Source: Mycobacterium sp. E183 (GTDB lineage Bacteria > Actinomycetota > Actinomycetes > Mycobacteriales > Mycobacteriaceae). Taken from it: DNA of 60,687 nt. Under the pieces are notes generated by a model, which did not search any database, was not told where the DNA came from, and was given only the letters and a program-made list of their open reading frames with translations. The stretch is from contig NZ_LZJN01000117.1 in assembly GCF_001667735.1 (NCBI RefSeq), positions 1 through 60,687 of the forward strand. Reading direction: 5' to 3'. The position numbers and the translations under genes are program-made. This document shows, piece after piece, positions 32,919 through 42,705 of this stretch. The first letter of the stretch is position 1. Every line of letters begins with the position of its first letter.

Positions 32919-34160
32919 ATGACCACACTCGAACGGCAGGCAGACGCCGAGGCGGTGGAGCCGCCCGTCTGGCGGGACAAGAAGCGACGCCTCTGGCTGA
33001 TGGGACTGATCGCCCCGACGGCGCTCTTCGTGATGCTGCCGATCGTCTGGGGGCTCAACCAGCTCGGCTGGCACGCCGCCGCGCAGGCGCCGCTGTGGAT
33101 CGGGCCGATCCTCGTCTACGTGCTGCTGCCGATCCTCGACCTGCGCTTTGGGCCCGACGGGCAGAACCCGCCCGACGAGGCGATGGAGCAGCTGGAGAAC
33201 GACAAGTACTACCGCTACTGCACCTACATCTTCATCCCGTTCCAGTACCTCAGCGTGGTCTTCGGCGCGTACCTGTTCACCGCCTCCAACCTGAGCTGGC
33301 TGGGCTATGACGGCGCGCTGGGCTGGGCGGGCAAGCTGGGCGTGGCGCTGTCGGTCGGCGTCCTCGGCGGCGTCGGCATCAACACCGCCCACGAAATGGG
33401 CCACAAGAAGGACTCGCTGGAGCGGTGGCTGTCCAAGATCACCCTGGCGCAGACCTGCTACGGCCACTTCTACATCGAGCACAACCGCGGCCACCACGTG
33501 CGGGTGTCCACGCCCGAGGACCCCGCGTCGGCCCGTTTCGGGGAGACCTTCTGGGAGTTCCTGCCGCGCAGCGTGTTCGGCAGCCTGCGCTCGTCGCTGC
33601 GGCTGGAGGCCCAGCGCCTGCGCCGGCTGGACAAGAACCCGTGGAACCCCGCGACGTACCTGTCCAACGACGTGCTCAACGCGTGGCTGCTGTCGATCGT
33701 GTTGTGGGGCGTGCTGATCGCGGTCTTCGGCCCGGCGCTCATCCCGTTCGTCATCATCCAGGCCGTCTTCGGCTTCAGCCTGCTCGAGGCGGTCAACTAC
33801 CTGGAGCATTACGGGCTGCTGCGGCAGAAGAACGCTAGCGGTCGCTACGAGCGGTGCGCACCGGTGCACAGCTGGAACTCCGACCACGTCGTCACCAACT
33901 TGTTCCTGTACCACCTGCAGCGGCACAGCGATCACCACGCCAACCCGACGCGGCGTTACCAGACGCTGCGCAGCATGGCGGGCGCGCCCAACCTGCCCAG
34001 CGGGTACGCGTCGATGATCTCGCTGACCTACGTCCCGCCGCTGTGGCGCAAGGTGATGGACCACCGGGTGCTCGAACACTACGACGGCGACATCACCAAG
34101 GTGAACATCCACCCGCGGGTGCGTAAGCGGGTGCTGGCCCGCTACGGGGTGAGGGCATGA
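32919..34160 (+). CDS. alkB: Transmembrane alkane 1-monooxygenase AlkB
   Basis: Integral-membrane diiron enzyme that hydroxylates the terminal carbon of medium-chain alkanes with electrons from rubredoxin. The 413-residue protein has six hydrophobic helices and the histidine motifs HEMGHK, HNRGHH, the AlkB signature NYLEHYGL and [11 protein letters not shown]. Strong AAGGAGG site before the ATG. Its stop overlaps rubA as ATGA. Orthologous to Rv3252c. Confidence 0.96.
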   Translation: MTTLERQADAEAVEPPVWRDKKRRLWLMGLIAPTALFVMLPIVWGLNQLGWHAAAQAPLWIGPILVYVLLPILDLRFGPDGQNPPDEAMEQLENDKYYRYCTYIFIPFQYLSVVFGAYLFTASNLSWLGYDGALGWAGKLGVALSVGVLGGVGINTAHEMGHKKDSLERWLSKITLAQTCYGHFYIEHNRGHHVRVSTPEDPASARFGETFWEFLPRSVFGSLRSSLRLEAQRLRRLDKNPWNPATYLSNDVLNAWLLSIVLWGVLIAVFGPALIPFVIIQAVFGFSLLEAVNYLEHYGLLRQKNASGRYERCAPVHSWNSDHVVTNLFLYHLQRHSDHHANPTRRYQTLRSMAGAPNLPSGYASMISLTYVPPLWRKVMDHRVLEHYDGDITKVNIHPRVRKRVLARYGVRA

Positions 34161-34330
34161 GCGCCTACCGCTGCCCGGGCTGCGACTACATCTACGACGA
34201 GGCGAAAGGCGCTCCGCGGGAAGGCTTTCCCGCGGGCACGCCCTTCGCCGAGATTCCCGACGACTGGTGCTGCCCCGACTGTTCGGTGCGCGAAAAGATC
34301 GATTTCCAGGAGACAGGAGCCATCCGATGA
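34157..34330 (+). CDS. rubA: Rubredoxin RubA (AlkG1-like)
   Basis: A 57-residue iron protein. Cysteines in [15 protein letters not shown] and WCCPDCS form two CxxC knuckles that hold one iron; an extra Cys precedes the second knuckle (WCCPDC). The motif [11 protein letters not shown] replaces the usual PEDGI.PGT, typical of the AlkG1 type that often cannot itself reduce AlkB. ATGA overlap with alkB at the start and with rubB at the end. Confidence 0.93.
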   Translation: MSAYRCPGCDYIYDEAKGAPREGFPAGTPFAEIPDDWCCPDCSVREKIDFQETGAIR

Positions 34331-34509
34331 CCGATTACAAGCTCTTCATCTGCGTGCAGTGCGGATTCGAATACGACGAGGCCAAGGGCTGGCCGGAGGA
34401 CGGCATCGCGCCCGGGACCCGCTGGGACGACATCCCCGAAGACTGGAGCTGCCCGGACTGCGGCGCGGCGAAATCCGACTTCGAGATGGTCGAGATAGCC
34501 CGGGCGTGA
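34327..34509 (+). CDS. rubB: Rubredoxin RubB (AlkG2-like)
   Basis: A 60-residue rubredoxin with canonical sequence [20 protein letters not shown] and [17 protein letters not shown]; four cysteines bind iron. The [13 protein letters not shown] form is the AlkG2 type that carries electrons to AlkB in studied systems. Starts in the ATGA overlap with rubA and ends in a GTGA overlap with alkX, so all four genes are translationally linked. Confidence 0.95.
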   Translation: MTDYKLFICVQCGFEYDEAKGWPEDGIAPGTRWDDIPEDWSCPDCGAAKSDFEMVEIARA

Positions 34510-35156
34510 TCGGCACCAACGGCATGGCCGAAGCGGCTATTGTCGCGCCTGTGAAGCGGATGCCCTACCCCGAGGCGTCGCGCGCCCTGCTGCGCGACTC
34601 GGTGCTGGACGCGATGCGCGAGCTGCTGCTGACCCGCGACTGGTCCGCCATCACGCTCTCGGACGTGGCCCGCGCCGCGGGCATCAGCCGGCAGACCATC
34701 TACAACGAGTTCGGGTCGCGGCAGGGTCTGGCGCAGGGTTACGCCCTGCGCCTGGCCGACCGGCTGGTCGACGCCGTCCATACCGCCATCGTCGCCAACG
34801 TCGGCAAGATCTACGAGGCGTTCCTGCAGGGCTTTCGGGCCTTCTTCGCGGAGTCGGCGGCGGACCCGCTGGTGATCTCGCTGCTGACCGGGGTCGCCAA
34901 GCCGGACCTGCTGCAGATCATCACCACCGACAGCGGGCCCATCATCACCCGGGCGTCGGAACGGCTGAGCACGGCGTTCACCCAGAGCTGGGTGGCCACC
35001 AGCGACGAGGATGCCGGCGTGCTGGCGCGGGCCATCGTGCGGCTGGCGATGAGCTACGTCTCGATGCCGCCCGAGGCCGACCATGACGTGGCGGCGGACC
35101 TCGCGCGGCTGATGACGCCGTTCGCCGAGCGTCACGGCGTCGTCAACGTCCCCTGA
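34506..35156 (+). CDS. alkX: TetR-family regulator AlkX
   Basis: A 216-residue TetR regulator. The N-terminal helix-turn-helix is [24 protein letters not shown]; the C-terminal part is the AlkX ligand domain. In M. tuberculosis (Rv3249c, about 211 residues) it represses the alkB operon. GTG 34506 overlaps the rubB stop (GTGA); ATG 34524 (MAEAA) would give a length closer to Rv3249c. Confidence 0.92.
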   Translation: MIGTNGMAEAAIVAPVKRMPYPEASRALLRDSVLDAMRELLLTRDWSAITLSDVARAAGISRQTIYNEFGSRQGLAQGYALRLADRLVDAVHTAIVANVGKIYEAFLQGFRAFFAESAADPLVISLLTGVAKPDLLQIITTDSGPIITRASERLSTAFTQSWVATSDEDAGVLARAIVRLAMSYVSMPPEADHDVAADLARLMTPFAERHGVVNVP

Positions 35157-35182
35157 CGACGGCCGGCGCCTGGGCCGCCGAC

Positions 35183-35257
35183 TACAGTGGCGCAAGAGCG
35201 TATACCTAAGCTAAGTAATCCTCTTTCGAACCAAGCCGCAGAAGGAATGGAACTTTA
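35183..35257 (+). promoter_or_regulatory. sahH upstream region
   Basis: TACAGT (35183-35188) is a plausible -10 box. Directly downstream is a direct repeat CTAAG-CTAAG (35206-35215) in an AT-rich patch, then a leader with the AGAAGGAATGG ribosome site. No SAH-riboswitch pattern was recognised. Confidence 0.35.
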
Positions 35258-36730
35258 ATGACGACGACTGAAAGTTCGCTGACCGCCGACGTCCGCAACG
35301 GCATCGACTTCAAGGTCGCCGACCTGTCGCTCGCGGACTACGGTCGCCGGGACATCGAGCTCTCCGAGCAGGAGATGCCAGGTCTGATGTCGCTGCGCCG
35401 CGAATACGCCGACGTGCAGCCGCTCAAGGGGGCGCGGATCTCGGGCTCGCTGCACATGACGGTGCAGACCGCGGTCCTCATCGAGACCCTCGTTTCGCTG
35501 GGCGCGCAGGTCCGCTGGGCGTCGTGCAACATCTTCTCCACCCAGGACCACGCCGCCGCCGCGGTGGTCGTCGGCCCGTACGGCACGCCCGAGGAGCCCA
35601 AGGGTGTTCCGGTGTTCGCCTGGAAGGGCGAGACGCTGGAGGAGTACTGGTGGGCCGCCGAGCAGATGCTGACCTGGCCCGACGAGCCGGCCAATATGAT
35701 CCTCGACGACGGCGGTGACGCCACCATGCTGGTGCTGCGCGGCGCGCAATACGAGAAGGCCGGCGTGGTGCCGCCCGCCGAGGAGGACGACCCCACCGAA
35801 TGGAAGGTCTTCCTGGAGCTGCTGCGCAACCGCTTCGAGACCGACAAGGACAAGTGGACCAAGATCTCCGAGTCGGTCAAGGGTGTCACCGAGGAGACCA
35901 CCACCGGCGTGCTGCGCCTGTACCAGTTCGCCGCGGCCGGTGACCTGGCGTTCCCGGCGATCAATGTCAACGACTCGGTGACCAAGTCCAAGTTCGACAA
36001 CAAGTACGGCTGCCGGCACTCGCTGATCGACGGGATCAACCGCGGCACCGACGTGCTGATCGGCGGCAAGAAGGTGCTGGTCTGCGGCTACGGCGACGTC
36101 GGCAAGGGCTGCGCCGACTCGGTCAAGGGTCAGGGCGCGCGCGTCGTCGTCACGGAGATCGACCCGATCAACGCGCTGCAGGCCCTGATGGAGGGCTACG
36201 ACGTCGAGACGGTCGAGGACGCGATCGGGACGGCGGACATCGTCATCACCGCCACCGGCAACAAGGACATCATCACCCTCGAGCACATGAAGGCGATGAA
36301 GGACTACGCCGTCCTCGGCAACATCGGGCACTTCGACAACGAGATCCAGGTCGCCCAGCTGGAGCGCTCCGGCGCGACCAAGACCAACATCCGGCCGCAG
36401 GTCGATGTGTGGACGTTCCCCGACAGCGGCAAGTCGATCATCCTGCTCTCCGAGGGCCGGCTGCTGAACCTGGGCAACGCCACCGGCCACCCGTCGTTCG
36501 TGATGAGCAACAGCTTCTCCAACCAGGTGATCGCGCAGATCGAGCTGTGGACCAAGAACGACGAGTACGACAACGAGGTGTACCGGCTGCCCAAGCACCT
36601 CGACGAGAAGGTGGCCCGCATCCACGTGGAGGCGCTCGGCGGAAAGCTGACCAAGCTGACCAAGGAGCAGGCCGAGTACATCGGCGTCGACGTCGACGGT
36701 CCCTACAAGGCCGACCACTACCGCTACTGA
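35258..36730 (+). CDS. sahH: S-adenosyl-L-homocysteine hydrolase SahH
   Basis: Cleaves SAH to adenosine and homocysteine, relieving product inhibition of methyltransferases. The 490-residue NAD-dependent enzyme has [16 protein letters not shown], the catalytic lysine/aspartate region [13 protein letters not shown], the NAD site [21 protein letters not shown] and the C-terminal KADHYRY. The insert around residues 155-195, including the mycobacterial [15 protein letters not shown] segment, is typical of actinobacteria. Confidence 0.97.
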   Translation: MTTTESSLTADVRNGIDFKVADLSLADYGRRDIELSEQEMPGLMSLRREYADVQPLKGARISGSLHMTVQTAVLIETLVSLGAQVRWASCNIFSTQDHAAAAVVVGPYGTPEEPKGVPVFAWKGETLEEYWWAAEQMLTWPDEPANMILDDGGDATMLVLRGAQYEKAGVVPPAEEDDPTEWKVFLELLRNRFETDKDKWTKISESVKGVTEETTTGVLRLYQFAAAGDLAFPAINVNDSVTKSKFDNKYGCRHSLIDGINRGTDVLIGGKKVLVCGYGDVGKGCADSVKGQGARVVVTEIDPINALQALMEGYDVETVEDAIGTADIVITATGNKDIITLEHMKAMKDYAVLGNIGHFDNEIQVAQLERSGATKTNIRPQVDVWTFPDSGKSIILLSEGRLLNLGNATGHPSFVMSNSFSNQVIAQIELWTKNDEYDNEVYRLPKHLDEKVARIHVEALGGKLTKLTKEQAEYIGVDVDGPYKADHYRY

Positions 36731-36744
36731 GTCATTGCTGGCCC

Positions 36745-36774
36745 GCCGAGCGTCGCGCCAGCGCGGCGTTCGGC
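36745..36774. repeat. Single 30-bp intergenic repeat unit
   Basis: Begins GCCGAGCGTCGCGCCAGCG and ends CGGC, with 24 of 30 bases as in the unit at 19723-19752. It lies between the sahH stop and the tmk promoter and can form a GC-rich hairpin. Confidence 0.55.
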
Positions 36775-36782
36775 GTCGCGCT

Positions 36783-36794
36783 TAGGCTGGCGCC
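36783..36794 (+). promoter_or_regulatory. Leaderless promoter of tmk
   Basis: TAGGCT (36783-36788), 6 bases, then GTG at 36795. Confidence 0.5.
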
Positions 36795-37427
36795 GTGCTG
36801 ATCGCGATCGAAGGGGTTGACGGCGCGGGCAAGCGGACGCTGTCCGACGGCTTGCGCAGGGCTTTCGAGGCGACCGGGAAGTCGGTGGCGATCATGGCCT
36901 TCCCCCGCTACGGGAAATCGGTGACCGCCGACGTCGCGGCCGAGGCCCTGCACGGCGACCACGGGGACCTGTCGTCGTCGGTCTACGGGATGGCGATGCT
37001 GTTCGCGCTCGACCGGGCGGGCGCCGTCGACGACATCGAGGCGTTGCGCCGCGACCACGACGTCGTGATCCTGGATCGCTACGTCGCCTCGAACGCGGCC
37101 TACAGCGCCGCGCGCCTGCACCAGGACGCGGGCGGGCCGGCGGTCGAGTGGGTGCGGCGGCTGGAATATGAGCGGCTGGGCCTGCCGTCGCCCGACTGGC
37201 AGTTGCTGCTCGGAGTGCCGGTCGAGCTCGCCGCGCGGCGCGCCCGGCACCGGGCCGAGCACGAGCCGGGGCGGGCCCGGGACAGCTACGAACGCGACGA
37301 CGGCCTCCAGCGGCGCACCGGCGCCGTCTACGCCGGACTCGCCGAAGCGGACTGGGGCGGCCCGTGGCTGGTGGTCGACGCGGACGTCGATCCTGGCCGG
37401 TTGGCCGTCTCTTTGGACGCCGGTTAG
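36795..37427 (+). CDS. tmk: Thymidylate kinase
   Basis: Phosphorylates dTMP to dTDP. The 210-residue protein has a P-loop IEGVDGAGKRT, the DR(Y/H) motif ILDRYVASNAAYSAARLHQD, and a LID region RRARHRAEHEPGRARDSYERDD. M. tuberculosis Tmk is about 214 residues. Start is a GTG right at the predicted transcription start. mtrA follows after an 80-base gap. Confidence 0.94.
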   Translation: MLIAIEGVDGAGKRTLSDGLRRAFEATGKSVAIMAFPRYGKSVTADVAAEALHGDHGDLSSSVYGMAMLFALDRAGAVDDIEALRRDHDVVILDRYVASNAAYSAARLHQDAGGPAVEWVRRLEYERLGLPSPDWQLLLGVPVELAARRARHRAEHEPGRARDSYERDDGLQRRTGAVYAGLAEADWGGPWLVVDADVDPGRLAVSLDAG

Positions 37428-37507
37428 CACAATTTGGTCTCGATTCGCCCTTATCGGGGAAGAAACACCCGTGTGGTGTCCGAGTTTTGTCCCGATCTGG
37501 TGACACC

Positions 37508-38194
37508 ATGGACTCCATGAGGCAAAGGATTCTCGTCGTCGATGACGACGCTTCGCTGGCCGAGATGCTCACCATCGTGTTGCGTGGGGAGGGTTTCGAC
37601 ACCGCGGTCATCGGTGACGGCACCCAGGCCCTGACTGCGGTGCGCGAACTGCGCCCCGATCTGGTGTTGTTGGACCTGATGCTGCCGGGCATGAATGGCA
37701 TCGACGTCTGTCGCGTGCTGCGCGCCGATTCGGGCGTCCCGATCGTGATGCTCACGGCCAAGACCGACACCGTGGACGTGGTCCTCGGCCTCGAGTCGGG
37801 TGCCGACGACTACATCATGAAGCCGTTCAAGCCCAAGGAGCTGGTGGCCCGGGTGCGGGCGCGGCTGCGGCGCAACGACGACGAGCCGGCCGAGATGCTG
37901 TCCATCGCCGACGTGGAGATCGACGTGCCGGCCCACAAGGTGACGCGCAACGGCGAGCAGATCTCCCTGACGCCGCTCGAGTTCGACCTGCTGGTCGCGT
38001 TGGCGCGCAAACCGCGGCAGGTGTTTACTCGTGATGTGCTGCTCGAACAGGTGTGGGGCTACCGGCACCCGGCGGACACCCGCCTGGTGAACGTGCATGT
38101 CCAGCGTCTGCGGGCCAAGGTTGAGAAGGACCCGGAGAACCCGACCGTGGTGCTGACCGTTCGAGGAGTGGGATACAAGGCCGGACCTCCGTGA
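37508..38194 (+). CDS. mtrA: Response regulator MtrA
   Basis: OmpR/PhoB-family regulator controlling cell division, wall hydrolases and dnaA in mycobacteria. 228 residues; receiver with DDD at 12-14 and phosphoacceptor D56 ([13 protein letters not shown]), Lys in [10 protein letters not shown], and a winged-helix domain ([35 protein letters not shown]). As I recall it, the protein differs from M. tuberculosis MtrA at residue 3 only. The 80-base upstream region likely holds its promoter, but I found no clear -10. Confidence 0.98.
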   Translation: MDSMRQRILVVDDDASLAEMLTIVLRGEGFDTAVIGDGTQALTAVRELRPDLVLLDLMLPGMNGIDVCRVLRADSGVPIVMLTAKTDTVDVVLGLESGADDYIMKPFKPKELVARVRARLRRNDDEPAEMLSIADVEIDVPAHKVTRNGEQISLTPLEFDLLVALARKPRQVFTRDVLLEQVWGYRHPADTRLVNVHVQRLRAKVEKDPENPTVVLTVRGVGYKAGPP

Positions 38195-38207
38195 TCCGGG
38201 AGCGTCC

Positions 38208-39881
38208 TTGATTTGGCGCTCGCCGCGACGGACTAGGAGCCGCTGGGGGCGTTCGGGTCCCATGACCCGCGGCATGGGTGCGGTGAGTCGCGCCGTTGCC
38301 GTCGCGTGGCGCCGGTCGTTGCAGCTGCGCGTCGTCGCGCTGACGCTCGGAATGTCACTGGCGGTGATTCTCGCGCTCGGCTTCGTGCTGACTTCTCAGG
38401 TCACCAATCGGGTGCTCGACGTCAAGGTCAAGGCGGGCATCGAACAGATCGAGCGGGCGCGAACCACCGTCGGCGGGATCGTCAGCGGCGAGGAAACCCG
38501 CTCCCTGGACAGCAGCCTGCAACTGGCCCGCAACACGCTGACGTCCAAGACCGACCCCGCGTCGGGCGCCGGGTTGGCCGGCGCGTTCGACGCGGTGCTG
38601 ATCGTGCCGGGCGATGGGCCGCGCGCGGCGTCCACGGCCGGACCCGTAGACCAGGTGCCCAATTCGCTGCGCGGCTTCGTCAAGGCCGGGCAGGCGTCCT
38701 ACCAGTACGCGACCGTACACACCGACGGCTTCTCCGGGCCGGCGCTGATCATGGGCACCCCCGCCTCGTCGCAGGTGGCCAACCTGGAGCTGTACCTGAT
38801 CTTCCCGCTGAAGAACGAGCAGGCCACCATCACGCTGGTCCGCGGCACGATGATCACCGGCGGCGCCGTGCTGCTGGTGCTGCTCGCCGGGATCGCCCTG
38901 CTGGTGTCCCGCCAGGTGGTGGTGCCGGTGCGGTCGGCGTCGCGGATCGCCGAACGGTTCGCCGAGGGGCACCTGTCCGAACGGATGCCGGTGCGCGGCG
39001 AGGACGACATGGCCCGGCTCGCGGTGTCGTTCAACGACATGGCGGAGAGCCTGTCCCGCCAGATCACCCAGCTCGAGGAGTTCGGCAACCTGCAGCGCCG
39101 GTTCACCTCAGACGTCAGCCACGAACTCCGCACGCCGCTGACCACGGTCCGGATGGCCGCCGACCTCATCTATGACCACAGCGCCGACCTCGACCCCACC
39201 CTGGCGCGCTCCACCGAGCTGATGGTCAACGAACTCGACCGGTTCGAGTCGCTGCTCAACGACCTGCTGGAGATCTCCCGCCACGACGCGGGCGTGGCCG
39301 AATTGTCCGTCGAGGCGGTGGATTTGCGAAGCACCGTGCAAAGCGCGCTCGGCAATGTGGGCCACCTGGCCGAGGACGCCGGCATCGAGCTGCTCGTCGA
39401 CCTGCCCGACGAGGAGGTGATCGCCGAGGTGGACACCCGGCGGGTGGAGCGGATCCTGCGCAACCTGATCGCCAACGCCATCGACCACGCCGAACACAAG
39501 CCGGTGCAGATCCGGATGGGCGCCGACGAGGACACCGTCGCGGTCACCGTCCGCGACTACGGGGTGGGGCTGCGGCCGGGCGAGGAGAAGCTGGTGTTCA
39601 GCCGGTTCTGGCGGGCCGACCCTTCGCGGGTGCGCCGGTCGGGCGGCACCGGCCTGGGCCTGGCGATCAGCGTCGAGGACGCGCGCCTGCACCAGGGCCG
39701 GCTGGAGGCGTGGGGCGAGCCCGGCGAGGGCTCGTGCTTCCGGCTCACGCTGCCGCTGGTCCGCGGGCACAAGGTCACCACCAGCCCGCTGCCCATGAAA
39801 CCCATCCCGCCGACCGCCAACACCGGCCCGCAACCCAAAGACCGTTCGCGGCAACGCGAACACGCGGAGAGGAGCGGATGA
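38208..39881 (+). CDS. mtrB: Sensor histidine kinase MtrB
   Basis: Membrane kinase for MtrA, localised to septa in studied species. 557 residues: basic N-terminus, helix at about 42-63, extracytoplasmic domain to about 205, second helix 215-234, HAMP, phosphoacceptor H305 in [15 protein letters not shown] box [12 protein letters not shown], and [19 protein letters not shown]. The C-terminus is proline-rich ([14 protein letters not shown]). TTG start at 38208, 13 bases after mtrA, agrees with the MI(F/W) start of the M. tuberculosis protein. ATGA overlap with lpqB. Confidence 0.97.
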   Translation: MIWRSPRRTRSRWGRSGPMTRGMGAVSRAVAVAWRRSLQLRVVALTLGMSLAVILALGFVLTSQVTNRVLDVKVKAGIEQIERARTTVGGIVSGEETRSLDSSLQLARNTLTSKTDPASGAGLAGAFDAVLIVPGDGPRAASTAGPVDQVPNSLRGFVKAGQASYQYATVHTDGFSGPALIMGTPASSQVANLELYLIFPLKNEQATITLVRGTMITGGAVLLVLLAGIALLVSRQVVVPVRSASRIAERFAEGHLSERMPVRGEDDMARLAVSFNDMAESLSRQITQLEEFGNLQRRFTSDVSHELRTPLTTVRMAADLIYDHSADLDPTLARSTELMVNELDRFESLLNDLLEISRHDAGVAELSVEAVDLRSTVQSALGNVGHLAEDAGIELLVDLPDEEVIAEVDTRRVERILRNLIANAIDHAEHKPVQIRMGADEDTVAVTVRDYGVGLRPGEEKLVFSRFWRADPSRVRRSGGTGLGLAISVEDARLHQGRLEAWGEPGEGSCFRLTLPLVRGHKVTTSPLPMKPIPPTANTGPQPKDRSRQREHAERSG

Positions 39882-41638
39882 TGCGCCGGCTGCTGGGCCT
39901 GCTGATGCTGGCCTTGCTGCTGGCCGGTTGCGCGGGCGTGCCCAGCTCGTCGGCGCCGCAGGCCATCGGCACGGTCGAGCGACCCGCGCCGTCGAACCTG
40001 CCCAAGCCGACCCCCGGCATGGACCCCGACGTCCTGCTGCGCGAATTCCTCAAGGCCACAGCCGATCCCGCGAACCGGCACCTGGCGGCCCGCCAGTTCC
40101 TCACCCAGTCGGCGTCCAACGCCTGGGACGACGCCGGTAGCGCCCTGCTGATCGACCACGTGGTGTTCGTGGAAACCCGTGCCGCCGAACGGGTTTCGGC
40201 GAATATGCGGGCCGACATCCTGGGGTCGCTTTCGGACATGGGGGTGTTCGAGACCGCGGAGGGGGTACTGCCCGACCCCGGCCCGATCGAGTTGGTCAAG
40301 ACCTCGGGCGGGTGGCGGATCGACCGCCTGCCCAACGGGGTGTTCCTGGACTGGCAGCAGTTCCAGTCGACGTACAAGCGCAACACGCTCTACTTCGCCG
40401 ACCCGACCGGCAAGACGGTGGTGCCCGATCCGCGCTACGTGGCGGTGGCCGACCACGACCAATTGGCGACCGAGCTGGTCTCCAAGCTGATCGGCGGGCC
40501 GCGCCCCGAGATGGCGCACACGGTGCGCAACCTGCTCGCCCCGCCGCTGCGGCTGCGCGGGCCGGTGACCCGGGCCGACGGCGGCAAGAACGGGATCGGG
40601 CGCGGTTATGGGGGCGCGCGCATCGACCTGGAGAAGCTGTCCACCACCGACCCGCACAGCAGGGCTTTGCTTGCCGCGCAGATCATTTGGACGCTGGCGC
40701 GGGCCGACATCAGGGGCCCGTACGTGATCAACGCCGACGGCGCCCCGCTCGACGACCGGTTCGCGGAGGGCTGGACGACCTCCGACGTCGCCGCCACCGA
40801 CCCGGGCGTCGCCGACGGCGCGGGCGCCGGGCTGCATGCGCTGGTGAACGGGTCGCTGGTCTCCCTGGACGGCCAGCACTTCGCCAATGTGCCCGGGGCC
40901 TTCGGGCGGATGGGCGACCAGACCGGCGCCGCGCTGTCGCGCAGCGGGCGACAGGTCGCGTCCGTCGTCACCCTGCACCGCGGCGCGCCGGACGAGGCGG
41001 CCTCGCTGTGGATCGGCGACCTGGGCGGCGAGGCGGTCCAGTCCGCCGACGGGCACGGCCTGACGCGGCCCAGCTGGTCGCTGGACGATGCCGTGTGGGT
41101 GGTGGTGGACGGCAACAACGTTTTGCGCGCGATCCAGGAACCGGCGTCGGGGCAGCCCGCCCGCATTCCCGTCGATTCCGTCGCCGTGTCCACCCGCTTC
41201 CCGGGTCCGATCACCGACCTGCAGCTGTCCCGCGACAGCACGCGCGCCGCGATGGTGATCGGTGGCCAGGTGATCCTGGCCAGCGTCGAGCAGACCCAGG
41301 CCGGCCAGTACGCCCTGGCCTACCCGCGGCGGCTCGGCTTCGGGCTGGGCAACTCGGTGGTGTCGCTGTCCTGGCGCACCGGTGACGACATCGTGGTGAC
41401 CCGCACGGACGCCAGCCATCCGGTGTCGTACGTCAACCTCGACGGGGTGAACTCCGACGCGCCGTCCCGGGGTCTGCAGATGCCGGTGCTGACGGTCGCC
41501 GCCAACCCGTCGACGGTCTACGTCGGGGCTCCCCAAGGGGTGCTGCAGTATTCGGCGGCCGCCGCCGAAAGCCAGCAGGGGTGGTCGGAGGTGCCGGGCC
41601 TGATGGTGTTCGGGGCGGCGCCGGTCCTGCCTGGCTAG
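39878..41638 (+). CDS. lpqB: Lipoprotein LpqB
   Basis: Accessory lipoprotein of the MtrAB system that interacts with the MtrB sensor domain. The 586-residue precursor has a signal peptide ending in lipobox LLAGC (C18). A GerMN domain lies at about 50-330 and a beta-propeller-like C-terminal domain follows. Starts in the ATGA overlap with mtrB. The stop codon TAG falls inside a direct repeat (see 41633-41723). Confidence 0.95.
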   Translation: MMRRLLGLLMLALLLAGCAGVPSSSAPQAIGTVERPAPSNLPKPTPGMDPDVLLREFLKATADPANRHLAARQFLTQSASNAWDDAGSALLIDHVVFVETRAAERVSANMRADILGSLSDMGVFETAEGVLPDPGPIELVKTSGGWRIDRLPNGVFLDWQQFQSTYKRNTLYFADPTGKTVVPDPRYVAVADHDQLATELVSKLIGGPRPEMAHTVRNLLAPPLRLRGPVTRADGGKNGIGRGYGGARIDLEKLSTTDPHSRALLAAQIIWTLARADIRGPYVINADGAPLDDRFAEGWTTSDVAATDPGVADGAGAGLHALVNGSLVSLDGQHFANVPGAFGRMGDQTGAALSRSGRQVASVVTLHRGAPDEAASLWIGDLGGEAVQSADGHGLTRPSWSLDDAVWVVVDGNNVLRAIQEPASGQPARIPVDSVAVSTRFPGPITDLQLSRDSTRAAMVIGGQVILASVEQTQAGQYALAYPRRLGFGLGNSVVSLSWRTGDDIVVTRTDASHPVSYVNLDGVNSDAPSRGLQMPVLTVAANPSTVYVGAPQGVLQYSAAAAESQQGWSEVPGLMVFGAAPVLPG

Positions 41639-41723
41639 TGGCGATCGCGAGCGCGGCGGAGCCGGGCGTGGCGGGTCGCCACCGTGGGGCTAGTGGCGAT
41701 CGCGAGCGCGGCGGGTCGCCACC
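41633..41723 (+). repeat. Direct repeat duplicating the lpqB stop region
   Basis: The 27-bp run starting GGCTAGTGGCGATCGCGAGC occurs at 41633-41659 and 41688-41714. Each is followed by GTCGCCACC, but copy 1 has 15 extra bases (41660-41674) in between. The last Gly codon and TAG stop of lpqB are part of copy 1, so copy 2 carries a second Gly-TAG. The 15-bp difference is flanked by GGCGG, suggesting slippage. Confidence 0.7.
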
Positions 41724-41762
41724 ATCACCCCGGTTGTCGGTCCCGCCGGCGACACTGACCCC

Positions 41763-42395
41763 GTGCTGGATCTCATCCTGCCGCTGCAGTGCGGCGGCTG
41801 CGGGGCGCCGTCGACCCGTTGGTGCGCCGCCTGCACACGGGAGCTATCGGTGGCCGCCGACCAACCCCATGTGGTGACCCCGCGCGTCGATCCGCAGGTG
41901 CCGGTGTTCGCGCTCGGCCGCTACGCGGGCGCCCGCCGCCAGGCGATCTTGGCGCTCAAGGAGCACGGCCGCACGGATCTCGTCGGGCCGTTGGCGGGGG
42001 CGCTGGCCGCCGGTGTGCACCGGCTGCTCTCCTGGGGCATCGTCGAGCTCCCGCTGACCGTCGTGCCGGCCCCGACGCGCCGTTCGGCGGCGCGCCGACG
42101 CGGCGGCGACCCGGTCACCCGGCTCGCGCGCGCGGCGGTGGCCGGCCATCCCGCGATCGCCGTCGCCCCGGCGCTGCGGATGAGGGCGCTGGTGCGCGAC
42201 TCGGTGGGCCTGGGCACCGCGGCCCGCGAGCGCAACGTCGCGGGCCGGGTGCGGCTGCGGCGCGCGGCGCCGCCCACCGAGGTCTTGATCGTCGACGACA
42301 TCGTCACCACCGGGGCCACGGCACGGGAGTCGGTGCGGGTACTGCGGGCGGCGGGGGTCCGGGTCACCGCAGTGCTGACGGTCGCGGCCGCGTGA
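41763..42395 (+). CDS. ComF-family phosphoribosyltransferase-like protein (Rv3242c-like)
   Basis: A 210-residue protein with an N-terminal zinc-finger-like Cys set (LQCGGCGAPSTRWCAACTRE, C8/C11/C20/C23) and a C-terminal type I PRTase motif EVLIVDDIVTTGATARES. ComF proteins take part in DNA uptake in competent bacteria and may bind PRPP or act in DNA metabolism elsewhere. A GTG at 41763 is the start. The M. tuberculosis gene between lpqB and this one (Rv3243c) is absent; only the direct repeat lies there. Confidence 0.9.
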   Translation: MLDLILPLQCGGCGAPSTRWCAACTRELSVAADQPHVVTPRVDPQVPVFALGRYAGARRQAILALKEHGRTDLVGPLAGALAAGVHRLLSWGIVELPLTVVPAPTRRSAARRRGGDPVTRLARAAVAGHPAIAVAPALRMRALVRDSVGLGTAARERNVAGRVRLRRAAPPTEVLIVDDIVTTGATARESVRVLRAAGVRVTAVLTVAAA

Positions 42396-42705
42396 GGCTG
42401 TGCGGTCGCCAAGAGTATGTGAAGAACTCGCAACAGCTCCGCGAAATCAGTGGCATGGCGAGGCGAACAAGAGCTAACGTCGAGAACAACGTTAATCGAC
42501 TCACTGGTCTGACTCACTGGTCGCGACATTCCCAGGTTGAGACCCCACTCGCGGGAAGGGGTGAGTATTCGACACCTTGCATCGGCGAGCAGCCTGCAGC
42601 GGTGATTCAGGTGAAAAGACCCGCTCTCCCCACCTCGTCGGCGCGTCGTCAGCAAGCCGGGCACGCAGGGCGCGTGCGACGTGAAAGAGAAACGAGTTGT
42701 CACGT
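42396..42705 (+). promoter_or_regulatory. 310-base low-GC control region upstream of hpf
   Basis: Clearly less GC-rich than the neighbours, with no convincing gene. It contains a perfect 6-8-6 inverted repeat TAACGT-cgagaaca-ACGTTA (42475-42494), followed 3 bases later by two tandem copies of GACTCACTGGTC with a 13-bp period (42498-42509 and 42511-42522). These look like binding sites for one or two regulators. A frame from 42419 to 42784 is open, but its codon use does not look like a gene. Confidence 0.5.

Noticed and set aside
35201..35220. IdeR iron box before sahH
   Set aside because: The CTAAG repeats resemble half of an iron box, but they are direct, not inverted, and the match to the 19-bp consensus is poor.
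35157..35257. SAH riboswitch before sahH
   Set aside because: The gap is short and I could not find the conserved SAH-riboswitch core.
39557..41536. A 659-codon minus-strand frame opposite mtrB-lpqB
   Set aside because: Shadow of two clear genes.
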